In this document: positions 1 through 8,631 of the stretch, piece by piece | Layout: each line of letters begins with the position of its first letter | Position numbering within the stretch: the stretch's first letter is position 1 | Source: a bacterium | Lineage (GTDB): Bacteria > UBA4055 | Reading direction: 5' to 3' | DNA length: 58,607 nt | NCBI GenBank assembly: GCA_029559475.1 | Contig: JAKQBN010000057.1 | Location: forward strand, 1-58,607 | Program-made: the position numbers and the translations under genes | The notes under the pieces: generated by a model | What the model was told of the DNA's origin: nothing | The model's input: only the letters and a program-made list of their open reading frames with translations | Database searches by the model: none

Positions 1-527
1 GCATTGGATGAATTCGCCATTTTCACTCTGTCCGCCGTATTTTTTATCTGCGGTACGGACTCCTTATAATATTCGGCTATCCCGATCTCGGTATATCTTT
101 TCTCCGAGATGTTCTTTCTTAAATTTTTTAGCCTGTCAATAAAATTCCCGGTCTGAATGCTCTGCTTGTCTTTTTTACCAGAATATGAGACTATAATGTT
201 GTTCATCTTCAGCGAATCATCATATTTCAGCGTTACCGCAGCCGCGTATTTTTTTAATAAAGAATCCGTTACTGTGATCTTATCAACATAATCGAACGTT
301 AAAATGCTGTCGTTTTTAAAATTACCGAGTGTTTCTACAAGAAATGAGTCTTTTTCGGAAATTATCAACGCTTTTTCTTCGGAAATATCATCGACTCTTG
401 AAGTGATCGCCTTTGACAAAAGACCGTTAACGACTGGAAATATCACTAAAGGAAGTACGAAAACAAAAAAAATGGTCTTTTTATCTCTCAAAAGCTGTTT
501 CAACTCGTATTTCAGTATCTTTTTCAT
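1..527 (-). CDS. ABC-2 type transporter permease, N-terminal part (partial)
   Basis: An uninterrupted frame of 175 codons runs from an ATG at 527 off the left edge of the window, so the C-terminal part is missing. The product begins MKKILKYELKQLLRDKKT, which is the usual cytoplasmic amphipathic start of ABC-2 (NatB-like) permeases, followed by one hydrophobic segment at about residues 19-38 and a long polar, extracytoplasmic stretch. A Shine-Dalgarno-like GGAAGA lies at about 532-537, and a good sigma-70 promoter lies upstream at 551-579. The ATP-binding partner would normally be adjacent but is not in the window. The family is fairly clear; the substrate (drug, Na+ or other) cannot be told. 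Confidence 0.72.
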   Translation of the reverse strand, partial: MKKILKYELKQLLRDKKTIFFVFVLPLVIFPVVNGLLSKAITSRVDDISEEKALIISEKDSFLVETLGNFKNDSILTFDYVDKITVTDSLLKKYAAAVTLKYDDSLKMNNIIVSYSGKKDKQSIQTGNFIDRLKNLRKNISEKRYTEIGIAEYYKESVPQIKNTADRVKMANSSN

Positions 528-550
528 TCGTTCTTCCGTTTAAACGGTTA

Positions 551-579
551 ATTATAATTTTTTAATTTCTAAATATCAA
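551..579 (-). promoter_or_regulatory. sigma-70 promoter for the ABC permease gene
   Basis: On the minus strand, TTGATA (574-579) and TATAAT (551-556) are separated by exactly 17 bp. The element lies 24 bp upstream of the permease ATG and points away from the 2H phosphoesterase gene. Confidence 0.6.
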
Positions 580-623
580 TTCTTTTCTTAAATTACCTGA
601 CCGTAACAAACTTAAGGCGGACG

Positions 624-1163
624 ATGGAATCATCAAAACCCGGAGACGGCGGCCTGTTCATATTTCTTCCAGACGAGATCACTAAAAAGATCTATTCATG
701 GCAGAGCCGTTTTGAAGAATACGTAAAAATGCCGAAGCCTCATCTTACGATGATGTATCCTCCTTATATTTCGCGCGATATGTGGAAAATTTTTAGAAAA
801 GATACCGTCGCGGCGGCAAGAAGTTTCAAGCCGTTCAGGGTAGAATTTACCGATACCGGATATTTTAAGGACCCTTTCTTTTTGTATATTGCGCCGTCCT
901 ACTGCAAAGAGCTGTACGACATGAATTTAAAGCTGTCGGCGATCTGCCCGGACAATATTACCGGTCTGAACCTTGAACCTTTCATACCTCACGTTTCCAT
1001 AGGCACGTTCGCGACAGAAGAGCTGGTACTCAAGGCGCAGAAACAGCTGGGCGGCTTTATTAAGGATGCCGGTCTCAGCTTTACGGTCAGAGAGATCTTT
1101 TATACTGTTCTAGACGACGATTTCAGGTGGAAGATCCACGACATAATTTCACTTCAGGCATAA
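624..1163 (+). CDS. 2H phosphoesterase / 2'-5' RNA ligase family protein
   Basis: The 179-residue product carries the two diagnostic H-x-(T/S) motifs of the 2H phosphoesterase superfamily: His40-Leu-Thr42 (KPHLTMMYP) and His123-Val-Ser125 (IPHVSIG). Family members hydrolyse or form 2'-5' and cyclic phosphodiester bonds in RNA or nucleotides; the actual substrate is unknown. An AAGGCGG ribosome site precedes the ATG. The gene lies 4 bp upstream of tsaD on the same strand, so the two are probably co-transcribed, and a tRNA-related job is possible but not shown. Confidence 0.75.
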   Translation: MESSKPGDGGLFIFLPDEITKKIYSWQSRFEEYVKMPKPHLTMMYPPYISRDMWKIFRKDTVAAARSFKPFRVEFTDTGYFKDPFFLYIAPSYCKELYDMNLKLSAICPDNITGLNLEPFIPHVSIGTFATEELVLKAQKQLGGFIKDAGLSFTVREIFYTVLDDDFRWKIHDIISLQA

Positions 1164-1167
1164 ATTT

Positions 1168-2175
1168 ATGATAGTTCTCGGAATAGAATCATCCTGCGAC
1201 GACACTTCCGTTTCGGTTTTAAAAGACGGTCATATCCTGTCCGTAGCAGTTAATACTCAGCTTGAGCACATTCAGTTCGGCGGCGTAATTCCCGAGATAG
1301 CTTCGAGAGCTCATTTAAAGAATTTCCCCGAAGTGCTCGAAAAAGCGCTGTCTGATTCCGGCCTGATTTTAAACGACGTTGACGCGATCGGAGTAACATA
1401 CGGTCCCGGTCTTGTCGGCCCTCTTCTGGTGGGAGTGAATTTCGCAAAGGGGCTGGCTTATTCGCTAAAAGTTCCTGTCGTGCCCGTAAATCATATTGAA
1501 GGCCATATTTTCGCCAATTTCATAGATCATCCCGAGATAGAATACCCTTTCATCGTGCTTGTCGTATCAGGCGGTCATACGGAAATAGTTTTCGTTCCGG
1601 AATCGGAAAAATATGAGCTTTGCGGAAAAACGAGAGACGACGCGGCAGGTGAATGCATAGACAAAGTATCGAAAATGCTCGGGCTCGGATTTCCGGGCGG
1701 ACGCATCATGGATGAATACGCGAAATCGGGGAATAAAGATTTTGAGTTTTTCCCTAGAGGAATGAAGAACAGCCACGATTTCAGTTTCAGCGGTTTAAAA
1801 ACTTCATTAAAATATTACATAGATAAGCACGATAAAGAATTTATAAAATCCAACCTGAACAACATCGCCGCGTCATTTATGGATTCGGTCACGGATTCAC
1901 TGGCCGACAAACTCATACGGGCCGCAAAAAAACATAACTGCCGGACTGTTCTTCTCGCCGGCGGAGTTTCTGCAAATTCGATGCTCAGGGAAAAAATAAC
2001 GGCTCAGTCGGTTAAAAAAGGATTAAAATTCTTTTATCCTCAGCCGAAATACTGCACGGATAACGCCGCCATGATCGCGATGTCGGCTTTTAAAAAGATC
2101 CAGAAGTACGGAATTGAAAAATTTTCCTTCGATTCAGAACTCGATGCAGTACCGTTCCTCCCGCTTTCGGAGTAA
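1168..2175 (+). CDS. tsaD: tRNA N6-adenosine threonylcarbamoyltransferase TsaD
   Basis: TsaD transfers the threonylcarbamoyl group from TC-AMP to A37 of ANN-decoding tRNAs in the cytoplasm, together with TsaB and TsaE. The 335-residue product has the family start (MIVLGIESSCDDTSVSVL), the metal-binding HIEGH motif at about residues 109-113, the VSGGHT phosphate-binding loop, and the C-terminal DNAAMIA segment with its conserved Asp. The length is normal. A YciO/TsaC-type protein, which would supply a similar intermediate, is encoded separately at 21639-22271. A strong hairpin terminator follows at 2282-2310. Confidence 0.96.
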   Translation: MIVLGIESSCDDTSVSVLKDGHILSVAVNTQLEHIQFGGVIPEIASRAHLKNFPEVLEKALSDSGLILNDVDAIGVTYGPGLVGPLLVGVNFAKGLAYSLKVPVVPVNHIEGHIFANFIDHPEIEYPFIVLVVSGGHTEIVFVPESEKYELCGKTRDDAAGECIDKVSKMLGLGFPGGRIMDEYAKSGNKDFEFFPRGMKNSHDFSFSGLKTSLKYYIDKHDKEFIKSNLNNIAASFMDSVTDSLADKLIRAAKKHNCRTVLLAGGVSANSMLREKITAQSVKKGLKFFYPQPKYCTDNAAMIAMSAFKKIQKYGIEKFSFDSELDAVPFLPLSE

Positions 2176-2281
2176 AATAATCATAAAAAAAATATAAAAT
2201 ATTTTATCAACATTGCCGATTTTTTTAGTATATTGTTAACCGACAGGAAAATAATCCTCCCCCTATTATTGAACTGTCATC

Positions 2282-2310
2282 AAACACCGCACAAAATGCG
2301 GTGTTTTTTT
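2282..2310 (+). terminator. intrinsic terminator downstream of tsaD
   Basis: A perfect 10-bp stem (AAACACCGCA with TGCGGTGTTT), a 5-nt loop and a run of seven or more T residues on the plus strand make a strong rho-independent terminator. On the minus strand only three T residues follow the stem, so it is a weaker stop for the convergent hsdR transcript. It lies about 105 bp past the tsaD stop codon. Confidence 0.8.
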
Positions 2311-2342
2311 ATATTTTGTGACAGATTTGTGACAAAACGGGA

Positions 2343-5300
2343 TTATTTATCTGCAACCTGACTCCAATGAACCGTGACAGGTTTGTATCTGTAAGGCTCA
2401 TATCCGTTATATTCATTTTCATTGTTGCACATTAGTTCAACCTGTCTGATGACGGTTTCGATCGCGCCTTTGGTCTGCTCGGGCGGATATTTATATTTTT
2501 TCAACAGTCTTTTTATATTCTTGCGCATATTGGCTCTGGCACTTTCTTTTACCTGCCAGTCAACCGTGATGCTGCTCCTGATGGATTCCGTGAGTTCGTG
2601 CGCGATCTGCTTTAATATTTCATCCGACATGAAATCTTTGACGGTCATATCCTGAGTGAGTGCATCGTAGAAAGCTTTTTCGTCTTCACTCAAGCCGAGA
2701 ACCTGACCTTCTTTGTGCATAGCATCAAAATCCTTCGCCATTTTGATCAGAGCTTCGATGACTTCAAGATTGGTGATTGCTTTATTTTGATACTGGAGCA
2801 AAGCTCTTTTGAGCTTTTCTGAAAACTTTTCGGATTGTACGAGATTTTTTCTTGCCGCAAGCTTGATACGACCGTCAATGAGCCTCTTTAAAAGTTCAAC
2901 GGCAAGGTTCTTTAATTTCATGTTCCTGACTTCTTCCAAAAACTCGTCTGACATGATAGACAATTCAGGGCGTCCTAAGCCTGTTCCATCAAGAATGTCG
3001 ATCACTTCCTCAGAAACTATTGAATTCGAGACCATCTGCTTCATTCGTGCGTTTATTTCTTCGAAAGTAAGTTTTTTCTTCTTAATAAGATCATCCGTCT
3101 CGAGCTTGACTATGCTTGCTTTTACGGCTTTGAAATAGCTTACTTCAAAATCAATCTGCCTTCCTTCCTTCGTGGCTGAACATAATCCGTGAGATTTTGC
3201 GAGTTCAATAGTAAATTTCATGAAATCGAGTTTGACATTTTCGCCATGTCCGAAAATATGGTTCATTCCGCCGATTATAGCATGAATTCTGTCTCTGTCG
3301 CTCCCCTTGATCTTCGAAATGTAATCATAACCATGAAACATTCCTTTGACGATCTCATATTTTTCGAGCATTACCGCGATTGCCTGAGCAGTATCTATCC
3401 CGACTTCTTTTTTATCACTGTCTGTATATTCTTTTAACGCTTTCTTTAAAGGTTCCGCGATTCCGATGTAATCAACTACCAGTCCGGCCTCCTTGTCCTT
3501 AAAAACCCTGTTTACGCGGGCAATCGCCTGCATCAGGTTATGACCTTTCATCGGCTTGTCAATGTAGATCGCGTTCAGCGAAGGCACATCAAAGCCTGTC
3601 AGCCACATATCGCGGACTAATACAAGCTTCAGTTCGTCTTTTACATCCTTGAACCTTTTTGCCAGATCATCCCTGTCGGGTTTATTATGTACATGTTTCT
3701 GCCATTCGGCAGGATCGGACGCGCTTCCGGTCATCACTATTTTTATTTTTCCTTTGTCTTTATCTTCGCTGTGCCAGTCCGGCCTTAATTTTATTATCTC
3801 GTTATAAAGATCAATGCAGATCCTTCTGCTCATACAGACTACCATTGCCTTACCGAACATATTTTTCTGTCTTGCTTCAAAATGGTCAACTATATCTTCC
3901 GCAAGCTGCTTTACCCTCGGCATTGCTCCGACGACCGCTTCAAGTCTCCCCCACTTCGATTTGAGCTTGTTTCTCGTATATTCTTCATGCCCTTCTGTGA
4001 GTTCATCTATTTCATCGTCAAGTTCATCAAAGTTGATCGAATCGTCAAGATTGAGCTTAATTATTCTGTTCTCGTAATATATTTTGACCGTACTTTTATC
4101 TTCAACCGCTCTTGTCATATCATAGATATCAATGTAATTTCCGAATACGGCAGGAGTGGATTTGTCTTCAAATTCAATAGGCGTTCCAGTGAATCCTATA
4201 AAACTCGCATTGGGCAGAGCCTCCCGCATATATTTAGCGTAACCGTATTTTATTGCACCCGAATCTTTCGTCACACTTTTTAAACCGTACTGGCTTCTGT
4301 GAGCTTCATCGGCTATGACAATCACATTTCGTCTCGTGCACAGAACAGGCATAGTATCCTCGTCCTCGCCCGGCGTGAATTTCTGAATCGTAGTAAAAAG
4401 AACTCCGCCGCTTTCCCTGTCGAGCATTTCCCTTAAAGTCCGTCTTGAATCCGCCTGAATAGGAATTTGCCTTAAAATATCCGCCGACTTTGAAAAGGTG
4501 GAAAACAACTGCTGATCGAGATCGTTCCTGTCGGTTAAAAATATCAGAGTAGGATTATCCAGCTCTCTGATCAGCCCGCCGGCATAGAACACCATCAGCA
4601 GACTTTTACCCGACCCTTGAGTATGCCAGATCACGCCTATCTTTCTGTCCCCCGTCTCACTTATAGCTTTTTTCGTGCTTAAAATAGCTTTCTTCACCCC
4701 GAAATACTGATGATAGCCCGTCATTATCTTAATATAGCTATCCTTATCATCCGCCTGAAACAATATCGAACTTCTAAGAATATCCAAAAGCCTTTCCCTG
4801 TCAAACAAACCTCTTATCAGTGTATCGTACTGCGGAACCGTAACAGGCTCGATATTCACACCGTCAACCGTCCTCCACATCTTGAACCATTCCTGATTTG
4901 AAGTTACAGTACCAACTTTCGCATTTATCCCGTCAGAAATAATGCTGAACGCGTTGTAATTAAAAAGTGTCGGAATATCAGACTGATAAGTCTTAATCTG
5001 ATTATAAGCCTTCTCTGTCGTAGCTTCCTCAACGCTGGCTGACTTAAGCTCAATCACAGAAAAAGGGATCCCGTTCACAAAAACCACAAGATCCGGCCTC
5101 CTGTCGTGCTTCTCAATCACAGTGAACTGATTTACAACCAGAAAATTATTATTACAAATATCAGCAGTATCGAACAAATAAACTTTCTTATGCTTTTCCG
5201 CACCATAATCACGAAATGAAACATCAATACCGTCAGTCACAAATTTATGAAAAGTCTTATTGTTAATAAGCATAGACGGAGAATCAAGATGAAGAACCTT

Positions 5301-5516
5301 CTTCACAGCCTCATTTATCGCTTCATCAGGCACACCGGCATTTATCCTCTTAAGACCTGACACCAGCCTGTCCTTTAAAACAACATCAAGATAACTCTCA
5401 CGCTCTTTGAACATGCCGTCCGGCGAAATATCCGGCCCAAACTTATATTCATAGCCAAGAGATTCGAATATCTCGATACAACTCTTCTCTAAACCGTCTT
5501 CCGTAAAATAATTCAT
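2343..5516 (-). CDS. hsdR: type I restriction endonuclease subunit R (HsdR)
   Basis: The 1057-residue product is the translocase/nuclease subunit of a type I restriction-modification enzyme. Visible features in order are a PD-(D/E)xK nuclease domain at about residues 135-160 ([10 protein letters not shown]... VIELKSA), Walker A ([11 protein letters not shown], near 300), a DEAH box ([11 protein letters not shown], near 400), FTGTP, and the superfamily 2 motif VI ([10 protein letters not shown]). The C-terminal helical part that contacts the methylase core is present. Its ATG overlaps the stop codon of the PIN gene by one base (TAATG), so it is translationally coupled to the cargo. It closes the operon that begins with hsdM. 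Nothing in the sequence suggests inactivation. Confidence 0.95.
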   Translation of the reverse strand: MNYFTEDGLEKSCIEIFESLGYEYKFGPDISPDGMFKERESYLDVVLKDRLVSGLKRINAGVPDEAINEAVKKVLHLDSPSMLINNKTFHKFVTDGIDVSFRDYGAEKHKKVYLFDTADICNNNFLVVNQFTVIEKHDRRPDLVVFVNGIPFSVIELKSASVEEATTEKAYNQIKTYQSDIPTLFNYNAFSIISDGINAKVGTVTSNQEWFKMWRTVDGVNIEPVTVPQYDTLIRGLFDRERLLDILRSSILFQADDKDSYIKIMTGYHQYFGVKKAILSTKKAISETGDRKIGVIWHTQGSGKSLLMVFYAGGLIRELDNPTLIFLTDRNDLDQQLFSTFSKSADILRQIPIQADSRRTLREMLDRESGGVLFTTIQKFTPGEDEDTMPVLCTRRNVIVIADEAHRSQYGLKSVTKDSGAIKYGYAKYMREALPNASFIGFTGTPIEFEDKSTPAVFGNYIDIYDMTRAVEDKSTVKIYYENRIIKLNLDDSINFDELDDEIDELTEGHEEYTRNKLKSKWGRLEAVVGAMPRVKQLAEDIVDHFEARQKNMFGKAMVVCMSRRICIDLYNEIIKLRPDWHSEDKDKGKIKIVMTGSASDPAEWQKHVHNKPDRDDLAKRFKDVKDELKLVLVRDMWLTGFDVPSLNAIYIDKPMKGHNLMQAIARVNRVFKDKEAGLVVDYIGIAEPLKKALKEYTDSDKKEVGIDTAQAIAVMLEKYEIVKGMFHGYDYISKIKGSDRDRIHAIIGGMNHIFGHGENVKLDFMKFTIELAKSHGLCSATKEGRQIDFEVSYFKAVKASIVKLETDDLIKKKKLTFEEINARMKQMVSNSIVSEEVIDILDGTGLGRPELSIMSDEFLEEVRNMKLKNLAVELLKRLIDGRIKLAARKNLVQSEKFSEKLKRALLQYQNKAITNLEVIEALIKMAKDFDAMHKEGQVLGLSEDEKAFYDALTQDMTVKDFMSDEILKQIAHELTESIRSSITVDWQVKESARANMRKNIKRLLKKYKYPPEQTKGAIETVIRQVELMCNNENEYNGYEPYRYKPVTVHWSQVADK

Positions 5517-6055
5517 TATGCAATAACGAGTTTGTTATTGGCTGTGAGGATATCAATATCTGCACTTCTAAAATCAATGTCATTGGTAAGAAGTATAAAA
5601 TTATTTTCTTTGCATATTTCAAGTATAACTTTGTCAGAAAAATCCATTTGATCAATAATCATAAGCTTGGCTAAATCATCTTTTGTAAATAACTTTCCTA
5701 CGAATTCGAAGCGTGTTAAGATAGTATTTTTAAACAAACTATAAATTTCTTCAATTGTATCTTGACCAGCCTGACTGTCTCTATATGCTTTTTTCTCTAA
5801 TTTGTAATTCTTATGCTTTTCTTTATATTTCTCATACTCAGTAGTGAACGATCTGTTAAAAACCTCAGACATTACTGTCAAATCTATCATTATATTGTTG
5901 CCATTATCCATTAGTTTTTTGAAAACGGTAGCATATATAGTTTCGTAAACTTCTTTGCCTGTTGGCCAAAAAAGATAGATAATTATATTCGCATCAAAAA
6001 ATATTTGCCTTCCTTTCAATTCAGGGATTCTATCATGACTGTATTTTACACTCAT
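5516..6055 (-). CDS. PIN-domain protein (putative RNase effector of a GHKL/STAS-like/PIN module)
   Basis: The 179-residue product has a PIN-like nuclease fold signature: Asp21 in IFFDANIII, Glu64 in [10 protein letters not shown], Asp141 in the DFSDKVI segment and Asp159/Asp161 in LLTNDIDF. These are the four acidic positions that bind metal in VapC-type RNases. I chose the ATG at 6055 because GGGGAGAAG lies just upstream and the preceding gene ends at 6057; the longer frame back to 6163 would overlap that gene by over 100 bp. The gene overlaps hsdR by one base. The family assignment is good; RNA cleavage, and control by the two upstream proteins, are inference. Confidence 0.8.
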   Translation of the reverse strand: MSVKYSHDRIPELKGRQIFFDANIIIYLFWPTGKEVYETIYATVFKKLMDNGNNIMIDLTVMSEVFNRSFTTEYEKYKEKHKNYKLEKKAYRDSQAGQDTIEEIYSLFKNTILTRFEFVGKLFTKDDLAKLMIIDQMDFSDKVILEICKENNFILLTNDIDFRSADIDILTANNKLVIA

Positions 6056-6056
6056 T

Positions 6057-6410
6057 TTACTTCTCCCCAAGTATTTCATCAATTGACTTTCTAAGCCTCT
6101 CCTCGGGATCCTTGTAGAATACTTTTGCGGTATCAGTAACTCTTTTAATCCTTTTAGCATCATCAGGAGCTATATCCTTGACTTCCATGCTAGATCTTAT
6201 TTTGTCCTCAGGATAATCTCTATAAAGCTGACCTACCGCTGTGTTTAGAAAAGCGGTTGTGATCATTTCAATGTTTTGAAATGACAATGATATTCTTTTG
6301 TTTTCATCAAAACCTTTTTTTATCTTTTCGTAAACTTTTTGCCCATCTTCAGCTTCGATGCATAGTTGACTACCTACGATATTGTATATGAACAGTTCTA
6401 TTGTTTCCAT
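6057..6410 (-). CDS. STAS-like DUF4325 domain protein
   Basis: The 117-residue product resembles the STAS-like DUF4325 family, small proteins commonly found beside GHKL ATPases. Residues 36-75 (RISLSFQNIEMITTAFLNTAVGQLY) match the typical beta-helix pattern in which a STAS protein presents Thr/Ser residues at the start of a helix. It follows the ATPase gene by 8 bp, with an AGGAG ribosome site that overlaps the ATPase stop, and precedes the PIN gene by one base. STAS/GHKL pairs work as partner-switching modules in sigma-factor control. Whether this pair does so here is inference. The family call rests on pattern and context only. Confidence 0.65.
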   Translation of the reverse strand: METIELFIYNIVGSQLCIEAEDGQKVYEKIKKGFDENKRISLSFQNIEMITTAFLNTAVGQLYRDYPEDKIRSSMEVKDIAPDDAKRIKRVTDTAKVFYKDPEERLRKSIDEILGEK

Positions 6411-6418
6411 ATTTTCTC

Positions 6419-7291
6419 CTAGAATAAATCGTTATTGTTTATTTCACCTATTAATGAATAAGAAGCGTCATCATCCGTTCTTACGCTGATATTAATAATT
6501 GACCCCGGGAAACTAGTTGGGAAATCATAGTCTTTTTCTCCGGTTTCATCGAGTAGATAAAACCCATTGTCACTTACAATCTGTAATTTACCTTTGTTCA
6601 ATTTGATAAATTCAATAAGTATCGCTAGCCCTATTCCGCCTGAGACATCGCCTTTTGTTGAATTTTTATCCTTTATTGCCCATCTAATGGCTTGATTGGC
6701 ATTAAAATGTCTTCCAAAAGGTTCTAATGCGGAATTTACTACATTCTTAAATCCCCTACCTGTATCAACAAAAGTAAATTCAATTTTATTTTTAGCAGGA
6801 AACAATTGACCGCAAGTATATACAAATTTGGTATTACTATGAATTTGAGCATTGACATACAGCTCATAAATTGATTCAGTGATCTTCTTTTTTAAAGGCT
6901 GACTCATTTCAGGCAATTCTGGTCTATTTATTAACTCACCGAAAATATAGTTATTAAAAAACCTTCCGTCAGTAGGTTTAATTTTTAAGTATTTTATTGT
7001 TGTATGCCTGTCGTCGATTTCAATATCATGCCCATAGTATGATAAAAAACCATTCCTAAGAAGGAGATTTTTAATTTCAACATCTTTGATTACAAAATTA
7101 ATAGTATTCAAATTTTCCATCAACAAATCGGATACACTACCTAAGACGGCCGCCATGTTCCCGCCGAACCAATTCTCTATATGAACATTTATAGTCTGAA
7201 AAAAACCATCCTTGTAATAATCGTAAAAATCAATTATCTGCTTATAACTTTTATATCCGTTGTCAATATTTTCAAGCTTGTAATCTGACAT
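6419..7291 (-). CDS. GHKL (histidine kinase-like) ATP-binding protein
   Basis: The 290-residue product has a complete C-terminal GHKL ATPase domain: N-box E143-x3-N147 (ELYVNAQIHS), G1 box D176-x-G178-x-G180 (VDTGRGF) and G2 box GGIGLAI at 218-224. There is no dimerisation/phosphoacceptor His domain and no membrane segment, so it looks like a soluble anti-sigma-type or MORC-like ATPase rather than a sensor kinase. The N-terminal 130 residues are not recognised. It heads a tight three-gene set with DUF4325 and PIN genes, and a TATAATG element at 7315-7320 may give the set its own promoter inside the restriction locus. Confidence 0.8.
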   Translation of the reverse strand: MSDYKLENIDNGYKSYKQIIDFYDYYKDGFFQTINVHIENWFGGNMAAVLGSVSDLLMENLNTINFVIKDVEIKNLLLRNGFLSYYGHDIEIDDRHTTIKYLKIKPTDGRFFNNYIFGELINRPELPEMSQPLKKKITESIYELYVNAQIHSNTKFVYTCGQLFPAKNKIEFTFVDTGRGFKNVVNSALEPFGRHFNANQAIRWAIKDKNSTKGDVSGGIGLAILIEFIKLNKGKLQIVSDNGFYLLDETGEKDYDFPTSFPGSIINISVRTDDDASYSLIGEINNNDLF

Positions 7292-7314
7292 TCATTTCAT
7301 CCTTTCAAATCCGC

Positions 7315-7320
7315 ATTATA
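7315..7320 (-). promoter_or_regulatory. possible internal -10 element for the GHKL/DUF4325/PIN/hsdR genes
   Basis: A perfect TATAAT followed by G sits 24 bp upstream of the GHKL ATG on the minus strand. The -35 region is only a T-rich stretch (TTTTTG, 16 bp away), so this is a weak call. It would let the last four genes be transcribed independently of the hsdM promoter. Confidence 0.35.
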
Positions 7321-7369
7321 AATTTAACTCAAAATACAAAAAAAATAAAGTCTTAATAATGGATTCATC

Positions 7370-8572
7370 TCACTTCCCGCAGCATTTTTTATATTTCTTC
7401 CCGCTCCCGCACGGGCAGGGGTCGTTTCTTCCCATTTTAACATCGTTTTTAAACGGCAGAGGAGTCTGATTTCTATACCTCGTTTGAAGCTCGAATATAA
7501 CTGAATTCAGGTTTCTTAAAGGAGTGTTCTCGCTTATCCTTCCTTCTGCCTCTTCATAACCCTTAAAGAAATCTTCAGCAACCTGACCGTTATGGGCATA
7601 ATAATCCGCTATTTTAAACTCTATATTAAATCTTTCTTTCATATCGGCTCGATGCTGCCATAAATCACACCCTTTGCAGAAACCTGCAGCCCACGGCTGA
7701 ACAGCTTCAATATTATCTTCGCTCTCAATAAGCTGAACTTTGCTCCCGAGCAGATCCGCATTTCTTTCAACCTTATCATAAATCCCGAGCAAAGCATTAT
7801 AAACAAAAAGCGCAGCTTCGGTCGAATCGTAAATCGGATCTTCGTATCCTTCCCAGAGCTTATCCATCCAGACGGAAGGCTTGATCATAACAGGAGAACA
7901 AGCCAGAGATGACATAAAACCGTGCACGAACTCAGGCTTCATATCATATTTCAAAATATCATTCAGAGCTTTATTCAAATCGGGATATTTGTTTCCCATT
8001 TTGTGAACCGAATGCTTGTACAGATCGCTCACAAGAAACGATATAAGCACGGCTGGATTCTTCTCTTTGATCTTATCCTCGAAACCACCAATTTTATCCT
8101 TCGCATCTCCTGTCAAACTTGTAACTCTTTCGCTATTGTTAAATATATGAATAAAAGCAAGATTACTTAGCAATTCTGTATCTGATTTCAGGATGTTTGT
8201 GTCCCATAACTTTGTCCCGTATAAAAACCCGTCACTCCATTTTTTCGCATCTTCTCTTATCAATTTCGCAGGATCTTTCGAGATCATAATATGCGGCAGA
8301 TAATCACCATCCAGCAGACAGTAGGTAACATCGTCATAAGCCTGAAGAACCGCATCTTGTACATCCTGCAAATCTTCGTCATCAAGAACATTACCGCTGC
8401 CGTGTTCACTCTTAAAAAAATGTGCAGGCCAAATTTCCCAATCGAGTGGCGACGGAGCGCACGCAACAGCCGTAATATATCCGTGAATATAATCCGCATC
8501 AAAATCACCCGCGCCTTTTTCCTTCAAAAACGCTTCTACATCCTCAAAAATCGTTTTATCATCGTTTGTCAT
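7370..8572 (-). CDS. tandem UPF0149 (YecA-like) protein with C-terminal SEC-C zinc motif
   Basis: The 400-residue product contains two related halves, about residues 10-150 and 185-330. Each has the UPF0149 hallmark ([18 protein letters not shown] and [17 protein letters not shown]). The last 22 residues form a classic SEC-C motif ([16 protein letters not shown]) that binds zinc and, in SecA, SecB. The single-domain relative YecA is common in proteobacteria and poorly understood. A duplicated form of this length inside a restriction locus is uncommon as far as I know. The gene is 59 bp downstream of the TIR-STAND gene and 78 bp upstream of the GHKL gene. Function is unknown; a role in handling secreted or nascent proteins is only suggested by the SEC-C motif. 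Confidence 0.75.
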   Translation of the reverse strand: MTNDDKTIFEDVEAFLKEKGAGDFDADYIHGYITAVACAPSPLDWEIWPAHFFKSEHGSGNVLDDEDLQDVQDAVLQAYDDVTYCLLDGDYLPHIMISKDPAKLIREDAKKWSDGFLYGTKLWDTNILKSDTELLSNLAFIHIFNNSERVTSLTGDAKDKIGGFEDKIKEKNPAVLISFLVSDLYKHSVHKMGNKYPDLNKALNDILKYDMKPEFVHGFMSSLACSPVMIKPSVWMDKLWEGYEDPIYDSTEAALFVYNALLGIYDKVERNADLLGSKVQLIESEDNIEAVQPWAAGFCKGCDLWQHRADMKERFNIEFKIADYYAHNGQVAEDFFKGYEEAEGRISENTPLRNLNSVIFELQTRYRNQTPLPFKNDVKMGRNDPCPCGSGKKYKKCCGK

Positions 8573-8631
8573 TTTTTGTCCTATATTAAGTAGTTACGAA
8601 CCCGTCAAGACAATTTGAGGGTTTATTTGTT

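Noticed and set aside
304-543. 79-codon plus-strand ORF at the left edge
   Set aside because: It is antisense to the ABC permease frame, which has a signature sequence, ribosome site and promoter.
2217-2280. A small RNA between tsaD and the terminator at 2282-2310
   Set aside because: The region has a possible TATATT but no convincing -35; the hairpin is explained as the tsaD terminator.
3659-4283. Overlapping plus-strand ORFs of about 90-130 codons inside hsdR
   Set aside because: They are antisense shadows of a conserved helicase domain and lack ribosome sites.
6056-6163. N-terminal extension of the PIN protein to 6163
   Set aside because: It would overlap the DUF4325 gene by over 100 bp, and the residues show no PIN homology; an ATG with a strong ribosome site lies at 6055.
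8291-8593. 100-codon plus-strand ORF
   Set aside because: Antisense to the UPF0149/SEC-C gene, no recognisable motif.
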